A stretch of DNA of 64,000 nucleotides from Pigmentiphaga sp. NML030171 (GTDB lineage Bacteria > Pseudomonadota > Gammaproteobacteria > Burkholderiales > Burkholderiaceae_B): assembly GCF_002188635.1 (NCBI RefSeq), contig NZ_NINX01000025.1, positions 105,809 through 169,808 of the forward strand, read 5' to 3'. The notes beneath the pieces are model-generated. The model saw only the letters and a list, made by a program, of their open reading frames with translations, was not told the DNA's origin and made no database searches. How positions within the stretch are numbered: position 1 is the stretch's first letter; each line of letters opens with the position of its first letter. Shown here one piece after another: positions 8,680 to 17,960 of this stretch. The translations under genes were made by a program, and so were the position numbers.

Positions 8680-9861
8680 TCAGATCAGTTCGAAGGCCAT
8701 GGCCGTGGCTTCGCCTCCGCCTATGCACAGCGAGGCCACGCCGCGCTTGGCGTTGCGCTGGCGCATGGCCCCCAGCAGGGTGGCGATCAGCCGCGCGCCG
8801 CTGGCGCCGATGGGGTGGCCCAGGGCGGTGGCGCCGCCATGCACGTTCACCTTCTCGTGCGGCAGCTTGTGCTCGGCCATCGCGGCCATGGTCACCACGG
8901 CGAAGGCTTCGTTGATCTCGTACAGGTCGACGTCGCCCGGCTTCCAGCCGGTCTTGGCGAACAGCGTGGCCAGCGCGCCCACCGGCGCGGTGGTGAACCA
9001 TTGGGGCTCCTGCGAATGCTGCGCGTGGGCGACCACGCGGGCCAGCGGCGTGGCGCCCAGCTTCTCGGCGGTGGAGGCGCGCATCAGCACCAGGGCGGCG
9101 GCGCCGTCCGAGATCGACGAGGAGTTGGCGGCGGTGACGGTGCCGTCCTTCTTGAACGCGGGCTTGAGGGTGGGAATCTTCTCGGGCATGGCCTTGTAGG
9201 GGGCCTCGTCGCGCGCGATGATCTTCTCGCCCTTGCGGTCGGCCACGGTGACCGGCGCGATTTCCCATTCGAAGCTGCCGTCCTCGCTGGCGGCCTTGGC
9301 GCGGCGCAGCGACTCCAGCGAATAGGCGTCCTGCTGCTCGCGGGTGAAGCTGTACTTGGCGGCGCAGTCCTCGGCGAACACGCCCATGGCGCGGCCCTTG
9401 TCATAGGCGTCTTCCAGGCCGTCCATCGCCATGTGGTCGTACATGGTGGCGTGGCCGTAGCGATAGCCTTGCCGCGCCTTGGGCAGCAGGTAGGGGGCAT
9501 TGCTCATGCTTTCCATGCCGCCCGCCAGCGCGACCTGGACGCTGCCGGCCAGCAGCAGGTCGTGCGCCAGCATCGTGGCCTTCATGCCCGACCCGCAGAT
9601 CTTGTTGATGGTGGAACAACTGGTGCCGAGCGGCAGGCCCGCGCCCAGCGCGGCCTGGCGGGCCGGAGCCTGGCCCTGGCCGGCTTGCAGCACGTTGCCC
9701 ATCAGCACTTCCTGTATCTGTTCGGGTTTCAGGCCCGAACGCTCGATCGCCGCCTTGATGGCGATTGCGCCCAACTGGTTGGCGGAAAGCCCTGAAAGCT
9801 CGCCCAACATGGCGCCCATGGGGGTACGGGCGGCCGATACGATAACAACGGGATCCGACAT
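8680..9861 (-). CDS. Acetyl-CoA acetyltransferase (thiolase)
   Basis: A 393-residue thiolase II. The nucleophile Cys is in NKICGSGMKA near residue 91, the catalytic His in NVHGGATALGHPIGASGAR near residues 348-354, and the second Cys in GVASLCIGGGEATA near residue 378. These residues support reversible condensation of two acetyl-CoA or thiolysis of acetoacetyl-CoA. AGGAG lies six bases before the ATG. It begins the thiolase-iclR-ybiB-cbiX run. An IclR regulator of the PcaR type next door makes a role as a catabolic thiolase (for example at the end of an aromatic or butyrate route) as likely as polyhydroxybutyrate synthesis. Confidence 0.93.
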   Translation of the reverse strand: MSDPVVIVSAARTPMGAMLGELSGLSANQLGAIAIKAAIERSGLKPEQIQEVLMGNVLQAGQGQAPARQAALGAGLPLGTSCSTINKICGSGMKATMLAHDLLLAGSVQVALAGGMESMSNAPYLLPKARQGYRYGHATMYDHMAMDGLEDAYDKGRAMGVFAEDCAAKYSFTREQQDAYSLESLRRAKAASEDGSFEWEIAPVTVADRKGEKIIARDEAPYKAMPEKIPTLKPAFKKDGTVTAANSSSISDGAAALVLMRASTAEKLGATPLARVVAHAQHSQEPQWFTTAPVGALATLFAKTGWKPGDVDLYEINEAFAVVTMAAMAEHKLPHEKVNVHGGATALGHPIGASGARLIATLLGAMRQRNAKRGVASLCIGGGEATAMAFELI

Positions 9862-10038
9862 CTTCGACTCCTGACTCTGAAAAGCGGCGGGCGCCACGGG
9901 CAAGGGCGGCGGCTGCGTTCCGGGAATGCATCCGCCGGCACCTAGGTACACTAGCTGTAATTTACCAACAAGTGGCCTGCCCATTTTAGACCTGCCCAAG
10001 CAGCGCCGCACGAACCGGCCAGGCCCCCCCGATCCGTC

Positions 10039-11097
10039 ATGAATCCTCTCGAACACGAACTGAAGTACCCGCTGGGCGACACCCTGCCCGCGGCCGGCAC
10101 GGCCATCGAGGTCGCGCCCGGCATCCGCTGGATCCGCATGCCCCTTCCCTTCGCGCTGGACCACATCAACCTGTGGCTGCTGCGCGATCGCTTCGAGGGA
10201 CGGGACGGCTGGACCATCGTCGACTGCGGCATCGCCCGCGACGAGGTCAAGGCGCTCTGGGAACAGGTCTTCGCCACCCAGCTCGACGGGCTGCCCGTGG
10301 TGCGGGTCATCGTCACCCACATGCACCCCGACCACATCGGCCTGGCCCACTGGCTGACCGAGAAATGGGGCGTTCCGCTGCAGATGAGCGCCACCGACTT
10401 CCTGACCGCCCACCTGTTCGTCGAAGGCCAGGCCATCTCGGGCGGCGAACGCATGGCGGCGCACTTCGCCCGCAACGGCATGACCGACCAGGCCTCGCTG
10501 GACGGCGTGCGCGCCCGCACCCGCTACTACCCGCAACTGGTGCCGCGGGTCCCCGCCCATTTCAACCGCATCATGGACCGCGACGTGCTGCGCATCGGCG
10601 GCCACGAATGGCATGCCATCGCCGGCTACGGGCACGCGCCCGAGCACATCTCGCTGTATTGCAAGGAACTGAACATCGTCATTTCCGGCGACATGGTGCT
10701 GCCGCGCATCTCCACCAACGTCAGCGTCACGGACATCGACCCCGAAAGCAATCCGCTGCAGCTCTACCTGGATTCGCTTGGCGGCTATGCCCACGTGCCG
10801 GCGGACGCACTGGTGCTGCCCTCGCACGGCCGGCCCTTCGTCGGCATCCATACCCGCATCGCGCAGCAGCATGCCCACCACGCCGACCACCTGGCACGCG
10901 TCAAGGAGGCCTGTACCGGCAAGGCCGCCTCGGCCTACGACATCGTGCCCGTGCTGTTCAAGCGCAAGCTGGACCTGCACCAGATGACCTTCGCGCTGGG
11001 CGAGGCCATCGCCCACCTGCACATGCTGTATTACCAGGGCGCGGTCGCCCGCGAGATCGGCGCCGACGACATCGTCCGCTACCGGGTCCCCGCCTGA
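10039..11097 (+). CDS. MBL-fold metallo-hydrolase
   Basis: A 352-residue metallo-beta-lactamase fold hydrolase. The two-metal site is visible: THMHPDHIG near residue 95, a downstream His (GHAPEHISLY), an Asp in ISGDMVLPRI, and the last His in LPSHGRPF. The C-terminal 80 residues add a helical domain (HADHLARVKEA and on) of the kind seen in the glyoxalase II-like and lactamase LACTB2-like branch. It is cytosolic, with no signal peptide. Substrate is unknown; candidates are thioesters or ring-opened acyl compounds. It is divergent from the thiolase, with 177 bases between them that could hold both promoters. Confidence 0.85.
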   Translation: MNPLEHELKYPLGDTLPAAGTAIEVAPGIRWIRMPLPFALDHINLWLLRDRFEGRDGWTIVDCGIARDEVKALWEQVFATQLDGLPVVRVIVTHMHPDHIGLAHWLTEKWGVPLQMSATDFLTAHLFVEGQAISGGERMAAHFARNGMTDQASLDGVRARTRYYPQLVPRVPAHFNRIMDRDVLRIGGHEWHAIAGYGHAPEHISLYCKELNIVISGDMVLPRISTNVSVTDIDPESNPLQLYLDSLGGYAHVPADALVLPSHGRPFVGIHTRIAQQHAHHADHLARVKEACTGKAASAYDIVPVLFKRKLDLHQMTFALGEAIAHLHMLYYQGAVAREIGADDIVRYRVPA

Positions 11098-11202
11098 CCT
11101 TCCGCGCGGCCCCCGGCGGCGCGCATTCCACTGCTATGCTTGGCGCCCCGGCCGCCGCCGCGCGGGGCGGCTTCCCTGGGCCTGTCGACGCAGGAGTCCG
11201 AG

Positions 11203-11814
11203 ATGAAGAACGTCTACAAGTATTTTTTCCGTGGCCTGATCACCATCCTGCCGCTGGCGTTGACGCTGTACCTGCTGTATGTGTGCGTGGCATGGATGGA
11301 AGCCCTCGCGCTGGCGGTGCTCCACCCCTTCGTCGGCAGCTTCTACTTTCCCGGCATGGGCCTGATCCTGGGCGTGCTGGGCATCGTCGCGGTCGGGATG
11401 CTGGTGTCCAAGCACCGGGTGCGCCGCATGCTTTCCTACGTGGAATGGCCGTTCACCAGCATCCCGGTGGTCAAAAGCATCTATTCCTCGCTCAAGAGCT
11501 TCGCCGACTACTTCACCCCCAGCACCAGCCAGGGCGGGCAGCAGGTCGTCATCCTGCGCATGCCGGGCCAGGAGATCGAACTGGTGGGACTGGTCACCCG
11601 GCGCAGCACGGCCGGCCTGCCCGAGGGCTTCCTGCCGGGCGAACGGGTCGCCGTGTACCTGCCCATGGGATACATGATCGGCGGCTACACGGTATTCGTG
11701 CCGATCTCGTGGGTCACGCCCATCGAGATGTCGGTGGAAGAAGCGATGCGCTCGTCGCTCATCGCCTGGATGGCACGCGCACCGCAGGCGGCGCCCGCCC
11801 CCAGGCAGGAGTGA
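11203..11814 (+). CDS. DUF502 family membrane protein
   Basis: A 203-residue protein with two N-terminal transmembrane helices (LITILPLALTLYLLYVCVAW and LILGVLGIVAVGMLV) followed by the conserved DUF502 core: PFTSIPVVKSIYSSLKSF, a GEIxLVGxVT-like segment (QEIELVGLVT) and YLPMGYMIGGYTVFVP. Members are inner-membrane proteins of unknown role, often beside aspS in betaproteobacteria; aspS is not here. ATG at 11203 is chosen over an in-frame ATG at 11140 because CAGGAG lies just upstream and the family begins MKxxxKYFFRGL. Confidence 0.88.
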   Translation: MKNVYKYFFRGLITILPLALTLYLLYVCVAWMEALALAVLHPFVGSFYFPGMGLILGVLGIVAVGMLVSKHRVRRMLSYVEWPFTSIPVVKSIYSSLKSFADYFTPSTSQGGQQVVILRMPGQEIELVGLVTRRSTAGLPEGFLPGERVAVYLPMGYMIGGYTVFVPISWVTPIEMSVEEAMRSSLIAWMARAPQAAPAPRQE

Positions 11815-11822
11815 CGAAACCG

Positions 11823-11842
11823 GGGCGGCGGATCCGCCGCCC
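11823..11842. terminator. GC-rich palindrome between convergent genes
   Basis: A perfect 8-bp stem with a GATC loop (GGGCGGCG and its complement) lies between the stop of the DUF502 gene and the stop of the aldehyde dehydrogenase. It is followed by only TTGCC on the plus strand, so it lacks a real T-run. It may act as a bidirectional transcript end or simply protect the 3' ends. Confidence 0.4.
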
Positions 11843-11898
11843 TTGCCTCAAAGTGCCGTGCAAGCGGGTCGATCATGCATGGGGACGCCGCCGCCCCA

Positions 11899-13368
11899 TC
11901 ACCGGCTCCACGGCAGCGGCGCCGCGTTCATCCCCCAGTAGTAGCTCTTCTGGTTGGTGTATTCCAGGATGCCCAGCCGGCCCTTTTCCCGTCCCGTGCC
12001 GCTCATCTTCACGCCGCCGAACGGCGTGCTGACCGAGAACAGCTTGTAGGTGTTGATCCAGACGGTGCCCGTCTGCAGCGCGGCGCCGATGCGCCAGGCG
12101 GTCTTGTAATCGTTCGTCCAGATGCCCGAGGCCAGGCCGAACACGCTGTCGTTGCACTGGGCGATCAGGTCGGCCTCGTCGGTCCACGGCAGCAGCGCCA
12201 GCACCGGGCCGAAGATTTCCTCCTGGCACATGCGGGCCTGGTTGGGCAGGCCTTCGATCACGGTGGGCAGGTAGTAGCTGCCGCGGTCGTAGCCGGCGCC
12301 CGTGGGCCGCTGGCCGCCGGCAAGCACCTTGCCGCCCTCGTCCACGCCCAGTTGCACGTAGCGCTCCACCGACTCGCGATGGGCCTGGCTGACCAGCGGT
12401 CCCATCTGGGTCCGCTCGCTGGCCGGATCGCCCACGCGCAGCGCCCGCACGCCCGCCAGCAGGCGTTCCTTGAAGGCTTCGTACACGCTGGCATGCACGA
12501 AGGCGCGCGAGCCCGCGATGCACGATTCGCCCGACGAACTGAAGATGCCGTACAGCACGCCGGCCACGGCGTGGTCCAGGTCGGCGTCGGCGCAGACGAT
12601 GGTGGGCGACTTGCCGCCCAGCTCCAGCGACGTCGGCATCAGGCGCTCGGCCGCCAGCCGGGCGATGCCCAGGCCCACGGTGGTGCCGCCGGTGAAGGCG
12701 ATGCGGCGGATCAGCGGATGGCGCACCAGCGCGTCGCCGACCACCGAGCCCTTGCCGGGCACCACGCTGATGATGCCGTCCGGCACGCCTGCCTGCTGCG
12801 CGATGCGGGCCAGTTCGATGGCCATGCGCGGCGTGATTTCGGCCGGCTTGAACACGACCGCGCAGCCGGCCGCCAGGGCGGGCGCCAGCTTCTGCGCCTC
12901 GCTGGCGATGGGCGAGTTCCACGGGGTGATGGCGCCCACCACGCCCAGCGGCTCGTGCACGCTCATACTGACGTAGTCGCCGCGCGACGGGGTAATGGTG
13001 TCTTCCATCGTCTCGCAGGCCGCCGCGAAGAACTGGAAGGTGCCCGCCGCGCTGGCCACCAGCGCGCGCGTCTCGTTGATGGGCTTGCCGTTGTCCAGAC
13101 GCTGGAGCTGCGCCAGTTCCTCGGCCCGGGCCCGGATGCCGGCGGCGATGCGGGTCAGGATGGCGCCGCGCTCGTGCGGCTTCAGGCTCGCCCATTCGGG
13201 GCGCAGGCGGGCGGCCTCGGCGGCCCGCACGGCCTGGTCCACGTCGTCGGCGGTGGCCGCGTGCAGCGTGGCGACCTGGCTGCCGTCGGCGGGATATTCG
13301 GTCACGTACCGGGGGCCCGAGGCGTCGCGCCAGGAGCCGGCGATCAGGGTCTGGATGTGTTCGGTCAT
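11899..13368 (-). CDS. NAD(P)-dependent aldehyde dehydrogenase
   Basis: A 489-residue enzyme of the ALDH superfamily. The cofactor region has GAITPWNSP and AVVFKPAE, the general-base Glu is in SLELGGKSP near residue 259, and the catalytic Cys in SSGESCIAGSR near residue 293. Conserved EEIFGPVLA and FGGVKMSGTGREKG follow. The sequence is closest in style to the betaine/4-guanidinobutyraldehyde or BphF-type aldehyde dehydrogenases. It is the last gene of a Bug receptor, iron alcohol dehydrogenase, ALDH unit, which fits oxidation of an imported alcohol or aldehyde to its acid. Confidence 0.9.
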   Translation of the reverse strand: MTEHIQTLIAGSWRDASGPRYVTEYPADGSQVATLHAATADDVDQAVRAAEAARLRPEWASLKPHERGAILTRIAAGIRARAEELAQLQRLDNGKPINETRALVASAAGTFQFFAAACETMEDTITPSRGDYVSMSVHEPLGVVGAITPWNSPIASEAQKLAPALAAGCAVVFKPAEITPRMAIELARIAQQAGVPDGIISVVPGKGSVVGDALVRHPLIRRIAFTGGTTVGLGIARLAAERLMPTSLELGGKSPTIVCADADLDHAVAGVLYGIFSSSGESCIAGSRAFVHASVYEAFKERLLAGVRALRVGDPASERTQMGPLVSQAHRESVERYVQLGVDEGGKVLAGGQRPTGAGYDRGSYYLPTVIEGLPNQARMCQEEIFGPVLALLPWTDEADLIAQCNDSVFGLASGIWTNDYKTAWRIGAALQTGTVWINTYKLFSVSTPFGGVKMSGTGREKGRLGILEYTNQKSYYWGMNAAPLPWSR

Positions 13369-13394
13369 GTCAGGGTTCCATGAAAGGCCGGGCG

Positions 13395-14555
13395 CTAGAA
13401 GGCCTGGGTATAGATTGCGAGCGCGTCGTCGCGGGTTAGGTCGCGGGGGTTGTTCATCAACAGGCGGTCCACGGTCATCGCCGCTTCGGCCAGCGCCGGC
13501 AGATCGGATTCGCCGACCCCCACATCGCGCAACCGCTGCGGGATGGGCGATGCCGCCACGTGGGCCTGCATGGCGGCGATGAAAGCCAACGCCGCCTCGG
13601 CATCGGCCGCGTCGCGCAGGCCGGGATCCAGCGCGCGCGCCAGTTCGGCATACGCGCCTTCGGCCACCGGCAGGTTGAACCGCAGGATGGGGACCATGAC
13701 CAGCGAGTTGGCCAGTCCGTGCGGCACGTGGAAGTGGCTGCCCAGCGGATGGGCCAGCGCGTGGATGGCGGCCACGGGGGCGTTGGCGAAAGCCATGCCC
13801 GCCAGCAGCGAACCGAGCAGCATGGCTTCCCGGCTGTCCAGGTCGCCGCCCTGCCGCACCGCGCCGCCCAGGTGGCCGTGCAGCAGTTGCAGCGCGCGCA
13901 CGGCCAGCATGTCCGACATGGGATTCTTCTTGTGCCGGGTCGTGTAGGCCTCGATGGCGTGGACCATGGCGTCGATGCCGGTCATCGCGGTGGGCCCGGG
14001 CGGCAGCGCCGCCGTCAGCGCGGCATCCAGCACCGCCACGTCGGGGAACAGCAGGGAGCTGATCACGCCGCGCTTCTGGTGGTCGGGCGTGGACACCACC
14101 GACGTGGGCGTGACTTCGGACCCGGTGCCCGCGGTGGTCGGCACCTGGATCAGCGGCAGGCGCGGCCCGCGGGCGCGCTGCGGGCCATAGATGTCGGCCA
14201 GCGGCTGCGGGTTGGCGGCCAGCAGGGCCACCAGCTTGGCGGTGTCGAGCGAGCTGCCGCCGCCCAGGCCGATCACGCAGTCGGCGCGGTCGTCGCGGGC
14301 GGCCTGCGCCGCCTCCAGCACCACGTGCTCGGGCGGGTCGGCCTGGACGCGGTCGTATACGGTCACGTGCACGCCGGCGGCGCGCAGGGCGGCGGCGGGC
14401 GCATCGATCAGGCCGGCGGCGACCAGGCCGGGATCGGTGACGAGGAACGCGCGGCGATGGCCGCCGGCCTGGAGGATCCGGGCCAGCCCGAGGGCGGCCC
14501 CGCGCTCGCAGACGATGCGAGGCGTGGTTTCGAAATGGAAGCTGGGCATGGACAT
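13395..14555 (-). CDS. Iron-containing alcohol dehydrogenase
   Basis: A 386-residue group III dehydrogenase. Residues 90-100 (VIGLGGGSSLDTAK) form the NAD(P) phosphate loop, and PTTAGTGSEVTPTSV follows. The metal ligands are visible: Asp in PDVAVLDAAL, His in GIDAMVHAIEAY, and His residues in IHALAHPLGSHFHVPHGLAN. The enzyme is probably cytosolic and reversible between an alcohol and aldehyde or ketone; maleylacetate reductases share this fold but typically are shorter (about 350). It is 26 bases upstream of the ALDH gene, so the pair probably performs two oxidation steps. Confidence 0.92.
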   Translation of the reverse strand: MSMPSFHFETTPRIVCERGAALGLARILQAGGHRRAFLVTDPGLVAAGLIDAPAAALRAAGVHVTVYDRVQADPPEHVVLEAAQAARDDRADCVIGLGGGSSLDTAKLVALLAANPQPLADIYGPQRARGPRLPLIQVPTTAGTGSEVTPTSVVSTPDHQKRGVISSLLFPDVAVLDAALTAALPPGPTAMTGIDAMVHAIEAYTTRHKKNPMSDMLAVRALQLLHGHLGGAVRQGGDLDSREAMLLGSLLAGMAFANAPVAAIHALAHPLGSHFHVPHGLANSLVMVPILRFNLPVAEGAYAELARALDPGLRDAADAEAALAFIAAMQAHVAASPIPQRLRDVGVGESDLPALAEAAMTVDRLLMNNPRDLTRDDALAIYTQAF

Positions 14556-14674
14556 CGGCTCCGTCCGGGCCGCGCGGGGCGGCCGGGGTGAGCACGGCCC
14601 TCACCCCATGCGCGGTGATGCGGAAAGCAGGAAGAAGGGACGGCCGGCGCGCGGCGCGCCGGCCAGGACGCGGA

Positions 14675-15637
14675 TCAGTACGCCGAGATCTTGGTCTTGG
14701 CGATCAGGTCGCCGAAGTTCTTGTACTCGGTGCGCAGCGCGTTGCCGAGCTCCTCGGGCGTGGTGGCCACGCTCTCGAAGCCCATGGCCTGGATGCGCTC
14801 GACCGAGTCGGGCTTCTTCAGGCTCTTGTTGATCTCGGCGTTCAGGCGCTTGATCACGTCGGCCGGCGTGCCGGCCGGGGCGAACACGCCGTGCCAGCCG
14901 CTGACCTTCTCCAGCTCGGGCAGGCCGGCTTCGCGGAAGGTCGGCACGTCGGGCAGGGCCGAGGCGCGCTTGGGTCCGATCACCGCCAGGGCCTTGAGCT
15001 TGCCCGACTTGACGTGGACGGCGCTGCCCGAATCGAAGGTGAAGTCCACCTGGCCCGCCAGCAGGTCCTGGATGGAAGGCGCCAGGCCCTTGTAGGGCAC
15101 GTGGGTCGCGTCGGTGTGGGTTTCCAGGTTCAGCAGCGCGCCGGCCACGTGCGGGAACGAGCCGTTGCCGGTGGATGAATAGTTCAGCTTGCCGGGGTTG
15201 GCCTTCATCTTCTCGACCAGGCCCTTGACGTCCGAGACGCCCACCTTGGGATTGACCAGCAGCGCCATGTTCAGGCCCGCCGTCATCGCCACCGGGGAGA
15301 AATCCTTGATCGGGTCGAACGGCACGTTCTGCATCACGTACGGGCCCAGCGCCAGCGTGCTCGAGGCCAGCATCAGCAAGGTGTAGCCGTCCGCGGGCGC
15401 GCGGCGCACGTAGTCGGCGGCGATGTTGCCGTTCGCGCCCGGCCGGTTCTCGACCACGAACTGCTTGCCCATCGATTCGCCCAGGTCCTTGGCGACCATG
15501 CGCGCGATCGCGTCGATGGTGCCGCCGGCCGGCACGGACACCACGATGGTCACGGGCTTGGACGGGAAGGTATCGGCCATCGCGGCCACGGGAACCAGGG
15601 CCGACACGGCCACGAGGGAAAACAGCTTGCGCATCAT
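14675..15637 (-). CDS. Bug family (TctC) periplasmic solute-binding protein
   Basis: A 320-residue receptor with a Sec signal peptide of about 21 residues ending AAMA. The mature part opens with the Bug signature FPSKPVTIVVSVPAGGT..D and contains VENRPGANGNIAADYV, PADGYTLLM, THVPYKGLAPSIQDLLAGQV and LPDVPTFREAGLP. Bug proteins bind carboxylates, amino acids or aromatic acids, usually for tripartite tricarboxylate transporters. No TctA/TctB membrane gene is here, so the receptor must borrow a permease or act as a sensor. It heads the Bug, Fe-ADH, ALDH unit and is divergent from a LysR regulator. Confidence 0.93.
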   Translation of the reverse strand: MMRKLFSLVAVSALVPVAAMADTFPSKPVTIVVSVPAGGTIDAIARMVAKDLGESMGKQFVVENRPGANGNIAADYVRRAPADGYTLLMLASSTLALGPYVMQNVPFDPIKDFSPVAMTAGLNMALLVNPKVGVSDVKGLVEKMKANPGKLNYSSTGNGSFPHVAGALLNLETHTDATHVPYKGLAPSIQDLLAGQVDFTFDSGSAVHVKSGKLKALAVIGPKRASALPDVPTFREAGLPELEKVSGWHGVFAPAGTPADVIKRLNAEINKSLKKPDSVERIQAMGFESVATTPEELGNALRTEYKNFGDLIAKTKISAY

Positions 15638-15748
15638 CACATCGATCTCGTAAAGGGTGGGACAGCGGCGGCCGGACCGCCCGGTGCGGCGTCTGCGGCT
15701 CGTCCATGCGAAAAATTGTAGGCAGCCAGGCTGTGTGACAATGGCATT

Positions 15749-15762
15749 TCTGGTTAACCAGA
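15749..15762. promoter_or_regulatory. Perfect 14-bp palindrome, likely LysR operator
   Basis: The sequence TCTGGTTAACCAGA is its own reverse complement and is followed within two bases by a second GGTTAAC. It lies in the 175-base region between the divergent Bug receptor and the LysR gene, 51 bases before the chosen LysR start, which is where LysR proteins normally bind. Identity of the protein that binds is inference from position. Confidence 0.55.
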
Positions 15763-15812
15763 GGTTAACGATTCGCCACACGCCCGTTGCCGGGCCCATG
15801 CCAGGTTCCGCC

Positions 15813-16760
15813 ATGTCACGCCTGCTGAACAGCCGCCATTTCCAGATCTTCGCCACCCTCATGCGCAGCCGCGGCATGAGCGAAGCCGCGCTGCGGCTGG
15901 GTATTTCCAAGGCGGCGGTCAGCAAGACCCTGCGGCTGATGGAGCGGGAAACCGGCGTCGCGCTGTTCACGCTGGCGCACGGGCGGCTCGAGCCCACGGC
16001 CGCGGCGCGCCGCCTGCTGCCGCGCGCCGAACAGGCGGCCAAGCACCTGGAATGGGCGCTGGACGAGGCCTACGCGCTGGACCAGGGGTCGGTGCGCACC
16101 GTCGTCGTCGCGGCCCACGCGCCGCCGCTGATCGCCATCCTGCCCAGCGCCATCCAGCGCTTCAAGGAAAGCCATCCCGACGTCAACGTGCACCTGCGCG
16201 TGGAAGGCCCGCCCAAGGTGCTGGAGTCGGTGGCCCACCACGAGGTGGACCTGGGCGTGACCAACCCGCCGGCGCCCAACACGGCCAGCAGCGTCGACCT
16301 GTGCCAGCGCCACACCATATCGGAGGACCTGCTGGTGGCGGCGCTGCATCGGCGCCATCCGCTGGTGGCCAAGTCCGTGGTGCGCCCGGAAGACCTGGTC
16401 GGCGCCACCGTCATCGCCCTGCCCGAGGAGTCGCCCACTTCCATCCTGGTGCGCGCCACCTTGCAGGAAGCGGGCGTCAGCATACCCAAGACCATCTTCG
16501 CCAGCACGTCCATGGGCGTGTGCGCGCTGGTGCAGCAGGACGTGGGCATCGGCCTGATCAATCCCATGCTGCTGTCCACCGGCATCTTTCCCGACGTCGT
16601 GACCCGGCCGTTCCGGCCTCGCATCGAGCTGTGGACCGAAATCTACTATTCGTCCATCCGGCCGCTCAGCCCCGAGGCCCGGGCGCTGGCCACCTATATC
16701 GAGGAAGCGGCCTCGGCGCTGCGCGGGCACGCGCCGCTGGGCAAGCCCGCGCCGGGCTGA
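15813..16760 (+). CDS. LysR family transcriptional regulator
   Basis: A 315-residue regulator. Residues 1-62 form the winged helix-turn-helix (SEAALRLGISKAAVSKTLRLMERETG), with Lys instead of the usual Gln/Pro in some helix positions but the LysR pattern intact. The remainder is the two-subdomain effector-binding region (VVAAHAPPLIAILPSAIQRFKESHPDVNV). The start at 15813 fits the family N-terminus (NSRHFQIFATLM); an in-frame ATG at 15798 is possible. It is divergent from the Bug receptor and shares a palindromic operator with it, so it probably activates the Bug, Fe-ADH, ALDH unit in answer to the imported compound. Confidence 0.9.
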   Translation: MSRLLNSRHFQIFATLMRSRGMSEAALRLGISKAAVSKTLRLMERETGVALFTLAHGRLEPTAAARRLLPRAEQAAKHLEWALDEAYALDQGSVRTVVVAAHAPPLIAILPSAIQRFKESHPDVNVHLRVEGPPKVLESVAHHEVDLGVTNPPAPNTASSVDLCQRHTISEDLLVAALHRRHPLVAKSVVRPEDLVGATVIALPEESPTSILVRATLQEAGVSIPKTIFASTSMGVCALVQQDVGIGLINPMLLSTGIFPDVVTRPFRPRIELWTEIYYSSIRPLSPEARALATYIEEAASALRGHAPLGKPAPG

Positions 16761-16770
16761 AAGGCCGCCC

Positions 16771-17076
16771 TCAACCGCAGCGTATCGCCGTCACGACCTC
16801 GCGGCGGTTGACCTCGACGTTCACCCGGAACGGATTGAATTCCATAGTGATGGCCTGCCCGGGGCGCAGCACGCGCGCGCTGCCGGCGCCCGAGGCCTTG
16901 CGGGCTTCCTCGACCAGCACCGAGCTGAGCTGCTGGCCGACCAGGGTCTGGGCCGCGTCGGCCTGGCATTGTCCCTGCGGCGCTTGCGCCGCGGGCTGGG
17001 TATCGGCGATGGGCACGGGGGCGGCGCAGCCGGCGGCGAAGGCCAGCGTGGCAAGGGCGAAGGCGCTCCGGATCAT
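16771..17076 (-). CDS. Peptidase inhibitor I78 family lipoprotein
   Basis: A 101-residue small secreted protein. The signal peptide ends in the lipobox FAAGC near residue 17. The mature domain has the I78 pattern: a Cys in QGQCQADAAQTLVGQ, a PGQAITMEFNPFRVNVEVN strand pair, and a final Cys (TAIRCG) for a disulfide. Family members inhibit serine peptidases or are small outer-membrane-linked factors of unknown role. It converges with the LysR gene and is followed upstream by the AraC regulator, 19 bases away, on the same strand. Confidence 0.78.
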   Translation of the reverse strand: MIRSAFALATLAFAAGCAAPVPIADTQPAAQAPQGQCQADAAQTLVGQQLSSVLVEEARKASGAGSARVLRPGQAITMEFNPFRVNVEVNRREVVTAIRCG

Positions 17077-17095
17077 GGGTTCTCCTTGTGGGCGT

Positions 17096-17863
17096 TCATC
17101 GATAGAACAGCGTGGGCGGCATCCCGAAATGCCGGCGGAACATCGCTGCGAAGGCGCTCTGGCTCTGGTAGCCGTGGTCGAGCGCGACGTCGACCACTTT
17201 ATCACCCCGGGCCAGGCGCTCCAGCGCGGCCAGCAGGCGCACCTGCTGGCGCCAGTAGCCGAAGCGCATGCCCGTCTGCTGCTGGAACAGCCGGTGCAGC
17301 GTGCGGGCCGACATGCCCGCGCCGCCGGCCCAGGCGTCGACCGTGCGGCCGTCGTCCGGCGCCGCGATCAGCCGCTCGCACACCGCACGCAGGCGCGGGT
17401 CCGACGGCAGCGGCAGATGCAGCGGCAGCACCGGCAGCGCCCGCAGCTCGTGCAACAACAACTGCCTCAGGCAACCGGCGCGCGACGCCGGCCCCCCGCC
17501 CGGCGGCAGGTCGATGGCGGCCAGGATCAGCTCACGCAGCAGCGGCGGAATGGCCAGCACGCAACTGCCCTGCGGCAACTGCGCGCCGGCGTCGGCCGCG
17601 ACGAACACGGTCCGCATCTTCACGTCGCCGCTCATGCGCACCTGGTGCGCGATCCCGGCTTCCAGCCACACGCCGCGCGTGGGCGGCACGACCCAGCGGC
17701 CGCCCTGGGCGTCGATACGCATCACGCCTTCGATGGCGTAGAGCAGTTGGCTGTAGGCATGGCTGTGCGGAGCGATCACGTGGCCGTGCGGATAATCCGC
17801 GGCGATGGCGGTGACGGGCACCCCGGCCCGGGCCGTATCCCGCAAATGCGCATCGACATCCAT
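17096..17863 (-). CDS. AraC family regulator with N-terminal cupin
   Basis: A 255-residue regulator. The N-terminal cupin sensor (residues 1-120) shows APHSHAYSQLLYAIEGVMRI and a GVWLEAGIAHQV strand. The C-terminal region has two helix-turn-helix motifs (DAWAGGAGMSARTLHRLFQQQTG and KVVDVALDHGYQSQSAFAAMFRRHFG). The layout matches the NimR/YdiP-type one-component regulators. It is divergent from the EamA transporter gene with 97 bases between, which suggests it controls efflux in answer to a small compound. Confidence 0.9.
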   Translation of the reverse strand: MDVDAHLRDTARAGVPVTAIAADYPHGHVIAPHSHAYSQLLYAIEGVMRIDAQGGRWVVPPTRGVWLEAGIAHQVRMSGDVKMRTVFVAADAGAQLPQGSCVLAIPPLLRELILAAIDLPPGGGPASRAGCLRQLLLHELRALPVLPLHLPLPSDPRLRAVCERLIAAPDDGRTVDAWAGGAGMSARTLHRLFQQQTGMRFGYWRQQVRLLAALERLARGDKVVDVALDHGYQSQSAFAAMFRRHFGMPPTLFYR

Positions 17864-17960
17864 GATCTGTCACTTTTAAGATAACTTTCTTCATATTAGC
17901 GTGAGACAGCCGACCAGCAAGCGCGGAGCATAGGAGTCCATTCTTTCCGGAGCCCTTTCG

